Shown: positions 6,395 through 12,272 of the stretch, in pieces | Layout of the letters: the number at the start of each line of letters is the position of its first letter | How positions within the stretch are numbered: position 1 is the first letter of the stretch | DNA from: an uncultured Desulfovibrio sp. | Lineage (GTDB): Bacteria > Desulfobacterota > Desulfovibrionia > Desulfovibrionales > Desulfovibrionaceae | Assembly (NCBI GenBank): GCA_900553145.1 | Contig: USCL01000075.1 | Span: 1 to 14,259 of the forward strand | DNA length: 14,259 bases | Direction of reading: 5' to 3' | Program-made: the position numbers and the translations under genes | Notes under the pieces: model-generated | The model's database searches: none | What the model was told of the DNA's origin: nothing | The model's input: only the letters and a program-made list of their open reading frames with translations

Positions 6395-6416
6395 TTCCGG
6401 GGCTGTAGCCCCGGAA
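6395..6416 (+). repeat. First stem-loop after the HU gene
   Basis: TTCCGGGGC and GCCCCGGAA (6395-6403, 6408-6416) form a perfect nine-pair stem with a TGTA loop, 21 bases past the stop codon. No T tract follows. It probably adds 3'-end stability or supports the terminator just downstream. Confidence 0.6.
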
Positions 6417-6433
6417 GCAATATCCGGTACATA

Positions 6434-6464
6434 AATCCCGCAGGTTCCGCCTGCGGGATTTTTT
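6434..6464 (+). terminator. Rho-independent terminator of the HU gene
   Basis: AATCCCGCAGG and CCTGCGGGATT (6434-6444, 6450-6460) form a perfect 11-pair stem with a TTCCG loop, followed by a T run through 6464. This is a textbook intrinsic terminator. Confidence 0.92.
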
Positions 6465-6563
6465 GCGTCCTCATTCGTAGCCGCAACAGCTCAGATTGTT
6501 TTTCCTTTTTTCTTATGCTATTTCTTTGAAGTTGCAGTGCCGGACAATATGGTCGTGCCGTGC

Positions 6564-6602
6564 CCGCAGTCCCGTTTTTGGGGGCTCGGGAGCGGCTTTT
6601 TT
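6564..6602 (+). terminator. Terminator-like hairpin in the leader of the DUF554 gene
   Basis: CCGC (6564-6567) and TCCCG (6570-6574) pair with CGGGA (6587-6591) and GCGG (6592-6595), with a two-base bulge on the left arm, and are followed by CTTTTTT. It sits 60 bases ahead of the DUF554 start and about 100 bases after the HU terminator. It could be a backup terminator or an attenuator for DUF554. Confidence 0.5.
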
Positions 6603-6661
6603 ACGTTCCGGCAGGATTCCCGCCTACGGGCGGCAAGGTTTCAACAAAGGAATGAGGGAAC

Positions 6662-7384
6662 ATGATAGGACCGGTTGCGAACAGCGTTTGCATTGTCGCG
6701 GGCTCCATCCTCGGGGCGCTCTGCGGGCCTGTGCTCAGTCAGGAGTTCAGGAAAAAAATTATGAATGTCTTCAGCTGCATCACGCTCGGCATCGGCGTTA
6801 CCATGCTGTCGAAGGGCGACTCGCTGCCTCCCGTCGTGCTTTCCCTGCTGTTCGGAACGGCGATCGGCGAGCTGACCCGCTTCGAATCCCTGGTGATGAA
6901 GGGGGCCTTCAAAGTGGCGGGATTGTTCAAGCGGCGCGGCAAGGCCAAGGAAGGCAAGGCCGAAACGCTTTCCGAAACGGTGTTCCGCGACCAGTTCGCC
7001 GTGGCGACGGTCCTCTTTTGCGTCAGCGGGCTCGGGATTATCGGCTCCATGCGCGAGGGACTGACCGGCGAATGTTCCCTCCTGCTCATCAAGGGCGTGC
7101 TCGACCTTTTCACGGCCATGCTCATCGCGGCCAGCATCGGCAGCGTCGTGGGCGTGCTCGCCGTGCCCCAGTGCGGCATCCAGTTCGCGTTGTTGTTCGG
7201 GGCCACGCTGCTCATGCCGTATACCACGCCGACCATGTTCGCGGATTTTTCCGCTTGCGGCGGCATTATCATGCTCGGCGCGGGGCTGCGCCAGATGGGG
7301 CTTGTGCAGGTTCCCATCCTCAGCATGCTGCCCGGTTTGTTTTTCGTCATGCCGCTGTCCGCGTTATGGAAGCAAATCATGTAG
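6662..7384 (+). CDS. DUF554 family membrane protein (YdfK/YqgA-like)
   Basis: The 240-residue protein is hydrophobic throughout and matches the DUF554 family, whose members are multi-pass inner-membrane proteins of unknown transport role. Recognisable blocks are the start MIGPVANSVCIVAGSILGAL, ITLGIGVTML, SLLFGTAIGEL, SGLGIIGSMREGLTG, LLIKGVLDLFTAM, and the C-terminal GGIIMLGAGLRQMGL. A short basic cytoplasmic loop (FKRRGKAKEGK, residues about 88-98) separates the first group of membrane segments from the rest, giving roughly six to seven segments. GAGGGAA just before the ATG is the ribosome-binding site. Length is as usual for the family. It is flanked by genes with no functional link, so context gives no clue to the substrate. 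Confidence 0.9.
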   Translation: MIGPVANSVCIVAGSILGALCGPVLSQEFRKKIMNVFSCITLGIGVTMLSKGDSLPPVVLSLLFGTAIGELTRFESLVMKGAFKVAGLFKRRGKAKEGKAETLSETVFRDQFAVATVLFCVSGLGIIGSMREGLTGECSLLLIKGVLDLFTAMLIAASIGSVVGVLAVPQCGIQFALLFGATLLMPYTTPTMFADFSACGGIIMLGAGLRQMGLVQVPILSMLPGLFFVMPLSALWKQIM

Positions 7385-7391
7385 GAGCGCG

Positions 7392-7429
7392 GTGCGGGGG
7401 CCTTTCTGAAGAGCGGGAACGCCCCGCAC
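7392..7429 (+). terminator. Possible terminator of the DUF554 gene
   Basis: GTGCGGGG (7392-7399) and CCCCGCAC (7422-7429) are exact complements eight bases after the DUF554 stop codon. The loop is long (22 bases) and only GATTT follows, so its strength is doubtful. Confidence 0.4.
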
Positions 7430-7576
7430 GGATTTCCCCCGGCCCTTTCCTTCCCGAGGCGTTTGCATTTATCGGACGCCTTGCCCGGAAATTTTTTTGG
7501 TGATGTTTCGTCCGCGGCCTTGTTTGGAGCCGGAACGTTACGGGAATTACGGGAAGGGGCTTCGGGGGATGATGAG

Positions 7577-7606
7577 GCGGGGGAACTCCGGTGAGGGGTC
7601 CCCCGC
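7577..7606. terminator. Possible terminator between the convergent genes
   Basis: GCGGGGGA (7577-7584) pairs with TCCCCCGC (7599-7606) around a 14-base loop, with TTTG after it on the plus strand. It lies about 95 bases beyond the end of the methyltransferase gene (minus strand). Confidence 0.4.
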
Positions 7607-7701
7607 TTTGTGTACCGGGGAAGGGGAGGCGGGGCACGCCGTGGAGCTTCCTTCTATCGCTGCCGCACGGCGGGATGGAAGCCGTTACGCCGGGGATGGC
7701 A

Positions 7702-8478
7702 TCAGGCTTTGGGCGTGGCGGTGAAGAAGAAGCGGGGAAAGCGGAAGATGATTTCCCCGTTGCGCCGTATGGGGTAGCGTTTGACGACTTCCTCCAGCAC
7801 CGCCCGTTCGAAGGTTTTGGCGCGATCGCCGGAAAGGAGGCTCAGGTAGGGGCGCAGGCCCGTGCCTTTGTACCAGTCCATGATGGCCTCGTGGGACGGC
7901 ATGCGGTGGAGATAGGTCGTCTGCCACATCTGGAACTGCCCGGCTTCGGCGGCGAGTATGTCGAAATACGCCTCTTGGGTCAGGGTATGGAAGGCCCGTG
8001 CGGCGGCGAGCTCGGCGCGCCACTCGTCCGAGGCGGCGAGTTCCCCGATAATCCGGTGGATGGGTTCCTGGTCATTCATAGGGATCTGCACGGCGAGCAT
8101 GCCGCCGGGCCGGAGCAGGGAGAGCATGTCCCGGATGATCCGGGGATGGTCCGGGACCCACTGGATGCAGGCGTTGGAAAACACCACGTCGAACCCGGCC
8201 TCGCCAAGCGAGGGCAAATCCGAGGCATCGCAGAGCCGGAACTCCATGTCGGGGTGATCGTCCTTCGCCGTTTCGATCATTTCCGGCGAACTGTCGATGC
8301 CGATGATGCGCAGGGCGTTGGGGAACGCGTCCGCCAAAACCTGCGTGCTGTTGCCGGGGCCGCAGCCCACGTCGAGCAGCTTGCGGGGCTGTTCAAGCCC
8401 GATGCGTTTGACGAGATCGGCGGACGGCTGCGTCCTTTCGGCCTTGAAGCGGAGATAGACGGCGGAATCCCATTGCAT
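7702..8478 (-). CDS. tam: Trans-aconitate 2-methyltransferase-like SAM-dependent methyltransferase
   Basis: The 258-residue product is a class I methyltransferase with the pattern and length of E. coli Tam. Tam methylates trans-aconitate, a dead-end isomer that inhibits aconitase. It begins MQWDSAVYLRFKAERTQPS, typical of this group. The SAM-binding glycine motif I is LLDVGCGPGNST (residues 34-45), with the acidic ribose-binding Asp62 in GIDSSPEMI. VVFSNACIQWVPDHP (98-112) and LLRPGGMLAVQIPMN are further Tam-type motifs. AGAGG seven bases ahead supports the ATG at 8478. The gene lies downstream of icd on the same strand, and an aconitate-repair role next to isocitrate dehydrogenase makes sense. 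The substrate is inferred from family similarity, not proven; a broader methyltransferase role is possible. Confidence 0.85.
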   Translation of the reverse strand: MQWDSAVYLRFKAERTQPSADLVKRIGLEQPRKLLDVGCGPGNSTQVLADAFPNALRIIGIDSSPEMIETAKDDHPDMEFRLCDASDLPSLGEAGFDVVFSNACIQWVPDHPRIIRDMLSLLRPGGMLAVQIPMNDQEPIHRIIGELAASDEWRAELAAARAFHTLTQEAYFDILAAEAGQFQMWQTTYLHRMPSHEAIMDWYKGTGLRPYLSLLSGDRAKTFERAVLEEVVKRYPIRRNGEIIFRFPRFFFTATPKA

Positions 8479-8575
8479 GGCGTGCCTCTTGGGGGATGGG
8501 GGTGATGGAAGTTTTATCGTACATTTCCCGTTATATGTGGTAGTTCCCCGGATGCCCGCCTGTCAAGGACGCGAA

Positions 8576-8743
8576 AGGGAGGAAAGGTTTCCCTTTCCTC
8601 CCTGATCCGAACCGGCTTTGGATGGACCGGCCGCGTTTCCGCCCAGGCTCCGTATGGGAGCACGGCTGAGGGGCGAGCCGTGCGGTACGGCGCACCCTCC
8701 GCCCCGGTTCCCGCAAGGCCGTGCTTGGGCAAGGCCGGGGCGG
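8576..8743 (-). other. Folded spacer between icd and tam: three successive perfect hairpins
   Basis: Three exact inverted repeats lie in 168 bases: CCGCCCCGG/CCGGGGCGG (8699-8707, 8735-8743), GCACGGCT/AGCCGTGC (8660-8667, 8676-8683) and a 12-pair purine-rich stem with a TTTC loop (8576-8587, 8592-8603). On the minus strand they follow the icd stop codon (8758) and precede tam by about 100 bases. None is followed by a T tract. They may end or process the icd message, so tam may depend on read-through or on its own promoter. Confidence 0.55.
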
Positions 8744-8757
8744 CATCCCGGATGGCC

Positions 8758-9906
8758 TTACAGCAGTTTCGTGATGATTTCGCCGAACTCGGTGCATCCG
8801 ACCGTCCGCGCGTCGGTCATCTGGGCGGCGAGGTCTTCGGTGACGGCGCGGCGGGCGATGGCGGTGTTCACGGCCTTGTAGATGCGGGTGGCGGCTTCCT
8901 TCCAGCCGATGTGCTCCAGCATGAGCGCGCCGCTGAGGATGAGGCTGCCGGGGTTGGCCCGGTCCTTCCCGGCGAGGCTCGGCGCGGTGCCGTGGGTCGC
9001 TTCGAAGAAGGCCAGCTTTTCCGACATGTTCACGCCGGGGGCAAGGCCGAGGCCGCCGACCTGCGCGGCGAGGGCGTCCGAAATGTAGTCGCCGTTCAGG
9101 TTGGGCGTGGCGAGCACGCTGTACTGCTCGGGACGGATGAGGGCTTCCTGAAACATGGCGTCGGCGATGCGGTCCTTGATGACCAGCTTGCCCGGCGCGG
9201 AAGCGGCTTCGGCCTCGACGACGGTGCGGTCGCCGAACTCTTCCTTCGCCACGTCGTAGCCGTGCTGGCGGAACGCGCCTTCGGTGAACTTCATGATGTT
9301 GCCCTTGTGCACGAGGGTCACGCTCGGGAGGTTCTGGGCGAGGGCGTGGCGGACGGCGGCGCGGACAAGGCGCTTGGAGCCCTTTTCGGTCATGGGCTTG
9401 ATGCCCACGGCGGCGGAGGCGTCCACGTTGGCGCCCAGTTCGTCGCGCAGGAAGGCGATGAGCTTAGCGGCTTCGGGGGTCCCGGCCTTGTATTCGATGC
9501 CCGCATAGACGTCTTCGGTGTTTTCGCGGAAGACGATCATGTCCACGCGCTCGGGATGCTTGACCGGGGACTCGATGCCCTCAAAGTACCGGATGGGCCG
9601 GATGCAGGCGTAGAGGTCAAGGGTCTGGCGCAGGGTGACGTTGAGGCTGCGGAAGCCCGTGCCCACCGGCGTGCCGAGGGGGCCCTTGATGGCGAGTTCG
9701 GCGCCGCGCAGGGCGGCGAGGGTTCCGTCGGGCAGGAGCGTGCCGGTTTCCTTGAGCGCCTTTTCGCCCGCGAGCAGTTCCTTCCAGTCGAAACCGCGCT
9801 CGTCGCCGTAGCTCAGGCGGATGGCTTCATCAATGACGGGGCGCGCGCTTTTCCACACGTCCGGGCCGATGCCGTCGCCTTCAATCCAGTAAACAGTCTT
9901 GCGCAT
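8758..9906 (-). CDS. icd: Isocitrate dehydrogenase (annotated-type NADP, cofactor uncertain)
   Basis: The 382-residue enzyme oxidises isocitrate to 2-oxoglutarate and CO2. In organisms with an incomplete citric acid cycle it mainly supplies glutamate synthesis. Seen motifs: IEGDGIGPDVW (residues 8-18); FRSLNVTLRQTLDLYACIRP (85-104) with Ser87 matching the substrate-binding, regulatory Ser113 of E. coli; RENTEDVYAGIE (127-138) with the catalytic Tyr at 134; HKGNIMKFTEG (200-210) with the catalytic Lys at 201; and NGDYISD (271-277) with metal-binding Asp273 and Asp277. The adenosine-phosphate-binding positions are unusual: after HGTAP comes SL rather than KY, and the later Tyr/Arg pair reads Glu357 and Ala361. 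NAD use is therefore possible. The start is ATG 9906 with GGAG nine bases before it. It lies 75 bases after mutY and before tam. Confidence 0.95.
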   Translation of the reverse strand: MRKTVYWIEGDGIGPDVWKSARPVIDEAIRLSYGDERGFDWKELLAGEKALKETGTLLPDGTLAALRGAELAIKGPLGTPVGTGFRSLNVTLRQTLDLYACIRPIRYFEGIESPVKHPERVDMIVFRENTEDVYAGIEYKAGTPEAAKLIAFLRDELGANVDASAAVGIKPMTEKGSKRLVRAAVRHALAQNLPSVTLVHKGNIMKFTEGAFRQHGYDVAKEEFGDRTVVEAEAASAPGKLVIKDRIADAMFQEALIRPEQYSVLATPNLNGDYISDALAAQVGGLGLAPGVNMSEKLAFFEATHGTAPSLAGKDRANPGSLILSGALMLEHIGWKEAATRIYKAVNTAIARRAVTEDLAAQMTDARTVGCTEFGEIITKLL

Positions 9907-9930
9907 GGGGAGAGACTCCAGAAATGTTGA

Positions 9931-9946
9931 CGTGGCTCGCGCCACG
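9931..9946 (-). repeat. Small hairpin with GCGA tetraloop in the icd leader
   Basis: On the minus strand CGTGGC-GCGA-GCCACG forms a perfect six-pair stem closed by a GNRA-type loop. It lies 24 bases ahead of the icd start codon in the 75-base gap after mutY. It may be a weak terminator or an mRNA-stabilising element. Confidence 0.4.
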
Positions 9947-9981
9947 GTTGTCGTCCGCGTGCCTCGCGGCGTGGGCAGAAA

Positions 9982-11094
9982 CTACTCGCCTGAAGCCGGG
10001 TTGTCAAAAAGGCTACAGTTGTCGGCAAGTTTGCGGTGCGGCGCGGGCAGGGGGAACGCTTCGATGTCCTGCGGCGCGATCCACTGGCAGGCGGTGGCCT
10101 CGGTCAGTTCGGCGGGCACGGGGCAGCCCTTGGGCCGGCCTTCCAGCCTGAGCTGGTAACAGCGCAGGGTGATCCGGTAGGTCGTGTAGTTGTGCCGGAT
10201 GACGTCCAGCGGGCGCACGATGGCGACCTTGAAGCCCGCTTCCTCCATCCATTCGCGCACGACCGCCTGCTCGGGCGTTTCGCCGGGCTCCACGCAGCCG
10301 CCGGGGAATTCCCACAGGCCGCCCCAGACATCTTTCTCGTTGCGGCGCTGGATGAAGACTTTCCCTTCGTGCAGGAGCACCCCGCACACGACTTCAATCT
10401 GGGTGACGGCGGCCTTCTTGCCAGGGACGGGGCGCTCGTTCTGGATGCCCAGATGGCGGCTTTCGCACAATTCGGCCAGCGGGCAGCGTTCGCACTCGGG
10501 CTTTTTGCGGCATACGAGCGCGCCGAGCTCCATCAGCCCCTGATTGAAGTTCCGGGCCTCACCTTTCGGGATGAGGGCCTGCGCCAGTTCCCGGATACGG
10601 CTTTTGGCGGGCTCCTCTTTCACGGGCGTGTCGATGTCGAACACGCGGGAAAGCACACGCTCCACGTTGCCGTCCACGCAGGGGACTTCCTCGTTGTAGG
10701 CCGTGCTGGCGATGGCCCCGGCTGTGTACGGGCCCACGCCGGGCAGGGCGAGGATGTCGGCGTAGCTTGTGGGGAAGGTGCCGCCGTGGCGCTCCATGAT
10801 CACTTGGGCGGCGGCCTGGATGTTGCGGGCGCGGCGGTAATAGCCGAGCCCTTCCCATGCCTTGAGCAGGTCTTCCTCGGGCGCGGCGGCGACGGCGGCC
10901 ACGTCGGGGAAGCGGTCCATCCAGCGCAGGAAATACTGGACGCCCCGGTCCATCTGCGTCTGCTGCATCATGACTTCGGCGATCCATGTCCGGTAGGGCG
11001 TGTAGTCGGCCCGCCACGGCAGCGGGCGGCGGTTCTCGGCGAACCAGCGGAGCAGGTCTTTTCGGAAAAGCGTAAAGCGTTGCGTATCGTTCAT
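9982..11094 (-). CDS. mutY: A/G-specific adenine glycosylase MutY with a MutT-like Nudix C-terminal domain
   Basis: MutY removes adenine mispaired with 8-oxoguanine. The 370-residue product has the glycosylase core: WIAEVMMQQTQ with catalytic Glu40, the helix-hairpin-helix ALPGVGPYTAGAIAS (116-130), VPCVDGNVERVLSR (137-150) with catalytic Asp141, and a 4Fe-4S cluster motif at Cys195, Cys201, Cys204 and Cys210. The first cysteine spacing is five residues, where six is usual. The C-terminal domain contains a complete Nudix box, GX5EX7REUXEEXGU (266-288, G266, E272, R280, E281, E284, E285, G287), within EFPGGCVEPGETPEQAVVRE, closely resembling E. coli MutT. Most MutY C-terminal domains have lost this box. 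Start ATG 11094 lacks a strong ribosome-binding site; longer forms look like non-coding leader. The gene is first in a minus-strand run with icd and tam. Confidence 0.94.
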   Translation of the reverse strand: MNDTQRFTLFRKDLLRWFAENRRPLPWRADYTPYRTWIAEVMMQQTQMDRGVQYFLRWMDRFPDVAAVAAAPEEDLLKAWEGLGYYRRARNIQAAAQVIMERHGGTFPTSYADILALPGVGPYTAGAIASTAYNEEVPCVDGNVERVLSRVFDIDTPVKEEPAKSRIRELAQALIPKGEARNFNQGLMELGALVCRKKPECERCPLAELCESRHLGIQNERPVPGKKAAVTQIEVVCGVLLHEGKVFIQRRNEKDVWGGLWEFPGGCVEPGETPEQAVVREWMEEAGFKVAIVRPLDVIRHNYTTYRITLRCYQLRLEGRPKGCPVPAELTEATACQWIAPQDIEAFPLPAPHRKLADNCSLFDNPASGE

Positions 11095-11320
11095 GGCGAA
11101 GGGGGTTGTATGTTGGAACCGGGGGAGGGCGTTTTTTGAAACAACGGGAGATATCCGCATCCCTCCAGACCCCGCCCGCAACAATGCCGGCGGCGTGGGG
11201 AGGTTGCCCGAAAGGCGTTCAGCCAGCCAAGCGGATCCTCTTCCTTGTCAAACCGTGTGGCGTGCACGGGAAAGGCGCATATGTTTTTGGGAATCATTCC
11301 TCAGAAGGAATAGCCCGAAT

Positions 11321-11341
11321 CGGCCCGGCTGTCACGGGCCG
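11321..11341. repeat. GC-rich palindrome upstream of the ppiB promoter
   Basis: CGGCCCG and CGGGCCG flank a seven-base spacer, with GAA/TTC extending the symmetry outward by three bases after one wobble position. It lies just upstream of the candidate -35 box of ppiB and could be an operator or simply a hairpin. Confidence 0.35.
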
Positions 11342-11348
11342 GTTCAAC

Positions 11349-11377
11349 TTGCTTCCGGCATGGTTTTCGGGCATACT
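11349..11377 (+). promoter_or_regulatory. Sigma70-like promoter candidate for ppiB
   Basis: TTGCTT (11349-11354) and CATACT (11372-11377) are 17 bases apart and lie about 30 bases before the ppiB start codon. Each matches four of six consensus positions. Confidence 0.42.
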
Positions 11378-11405
11378 CTTACGATTATTTTTCAAGGAGT
11401 GTATC

Positions 11406-11912
11406 ATGGCCAATCCTACCGTGCTTCTGGAAACCACTTCCGGCGATATCCTTATCGAACTGTATGCCGACAAGGCTCCCGCCACCGTGGAGAATTTCCT
11501 CAAATATGTGAATGAAGGCTTCTACGCCAACACCATTTTCCACCGCGTCATCAAGGGCTTCATGATTCAGGGCGGCGGCATGAACATGAAGATGGAAGAA
11601 AAGGCGACCCATGCCCCCATCAAGAACGAAGCCGACAACGGCCTCGCCAACGAGCGCGGCACCATCGCCATGGCCCGTACCCGCGATCCCCACAGCGCCA
11701 CGGCCCAGTTCTTCATCAACACCGTGGACAACGGGTTCCTGAACTTCTCCTCCCCGGACGTCAACGGCTACGGCTACTGCGTGTTCGGCAAGGTCGTCGA
11801 AGGCATGGAAGCCGTCGACAAGATCGAAAAGGAAAAGACCACGACCCGCGGCATCCATTCCGATGTGCCTGCTTCCGCCGTGCTCATCACCAACGCCAGC
11901 GTGTTCGAATAA
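11406..11912 (+). CDS. ppiB: Peptidyl-prolyl cis-trans isomerase, cytoplasmic cyclophilin type
   Basis: The 168-residue enzyme catalyses cis-trans isomerisation of peptide bonds before proline, assisting protein folding. It starts MANPTVLLETTSGDILIELY without a signal peptide, so it should act in the cytoplasm, as PpiB does in E. coli. Active-site residues fall in FHRVIKGFMIQGGG (residues 45-58: Arg47, Phe52, Met53, Gln55) and in ATAQFFIN (98/99-105: Gln101, Phe102, Asn104). CVFGKVVEGMEAVDKI (125-140) completes the fold. Length is that of bacterial cytoplasmic cyclophilins. AAGGAG six bases before the ATG is a strong ribosome-binding site. It appears monocistronic, with a promoter candidate at 11349-11377 and a large hairpin just after the stop. 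The choice between the ppiA and ppiB names rests on the missing signal peptide. Confidence 0.95.
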   Translation: MANPTVLLETTSGDILIELYADKAPATVENFLKYVNEGFYANTIFHRVIKGFMIQGGGMNMKMEEKATHAPIKNEADNGLANERGTIAMARTRDPHSATAQFFINTVDNGFLNFSSPDVNGYGYCVFGKVVEGMEAVDKIEKEKTTTRGIHSDVPASAVLITNASVFE

Positions 11913-11919
11913 GCTATAG

Positions 11920-11987
11920 GGGAGAGGGAGAAGGCTCTTTCCGAAGAATCCCCATGAAGGGGACAAGCGGGGCCTTCTCCTTCTCCC
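11920..11987 (+). terminator. Large nested hairpin after ppiB
   Basis: Bases 11920-11935 and 11972-11987 form a 16-pair purine/pyrimidine stem with a single G-T wobble. An inner hairpin TCCCC-ATGAA-GGGGA lies at 11949-11963. It begins seven bases after the ppiB stop. No T tract follows, as with the other GA-rich hairpin at 3157-3212. Confidence 0.6.
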
Positions 11988-12272
11988 GGCCCCTCCCTCA
12001 TCCTCCAAAGGTTTTCGGCTGGCGGGGAGGAGGCGCGGCGGACGGTTCCTCTCTTTTTTGTCCGGCGCATACCGTCTTTTGAGGGCCGTCCAACGTTTCC
12101 CGCTTTAAAGTTACAAGGCTCAAGAGGGGAGAAGGGCAGCGGGCGGCTCCTCCAGAGAGGATGCCCGTCAGAGCCTTACCCGCAGGTGCCGATGCGGCGC
12201 GGCCTTTCCCGGAAAGGCTCCTCCCCCCGTTCCCCAACTTTTTCATCTCCCCTCCACTGTTAGGACACATCC
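11988..12272 (+). other. Structured non-coding region upstream of the U32 gene
   Basis: No gene is visible here. GACGGT (12041-12046) and ACCGTC (12071-12076) form a six-pair stem followed by TTTT, a possible terminator. Further on, AAGGCTC (12115-12121) pairs with GAGCCTT (12171-12177). Nested inside are CGGGC/GCCCG (12140-12144, 12163-12167) and TCCTC-CAGA-GAGGA (12148-12161). Two more hairpins follow at 12188-12198 (GCCG-ATG-CGGC) and 12202-12218 (GCCTTT-CCCGG-AAAGGC), ending 54 bases before the U32 start codon. This could be a folded 5' leader or a small RNA; I do not recognise a known riboswitch class in it. Confidence 0.4.

Larger units (their letters stand above)
7385..7701. other. Convergent spacer between DUF554 and the methyltransferase gene
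   Basis: The 317-base spacer separates genes that face each other. It contains two simple hairpins: GTGCGGGG/CCCCGCAC at 7392-7429 with a 22-base loop, and GCGGGGGA/TCCCCCGC at 7577-7606 followed by TTTG. The second is placed to end transcription from either side. Small plus-strand reading frames here are GC-rich noise; I see no gene. Confidence 0.5.
11095..11405. other. Divergent intergenic region between mutY and ppiB
   Basis: The 311-base spacer separates mutY (minus) from the cyclophilin gene (plus). The ppiB frame stays open for about 300 bases upstream, but that stretch has no cyclophilin-like or signal-peptide features and is not coding. It holds two hairpins: ATTCCT/AGGAAT (11296-11311) and CGGCCCG/CGGGCCG (11321-11341). 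A promoter candidate lies at 11349-11377. No clear mutY promoter is visible. Confidence 0.5.

Noticed and set aside
8680..9930. A 416-codon plus-strand frame opposite icd
   Set aside because: It is a mirror of the icd gene with no family motifs; icd is certain.
10036..11139. A 367-codon plus-strand frame opposite mutY
   Set aside because: It is antisense to a gene with clear catalytic motifs and has no features of its own.
11106..11405. A 100-residue N-terminal extension of the cyclophilin
   Set aside because: It does not look like a signal peptide or domain, contains hairpins and a promoter candidate, and the ATG at 11406 has a strong ribosome-binding site.
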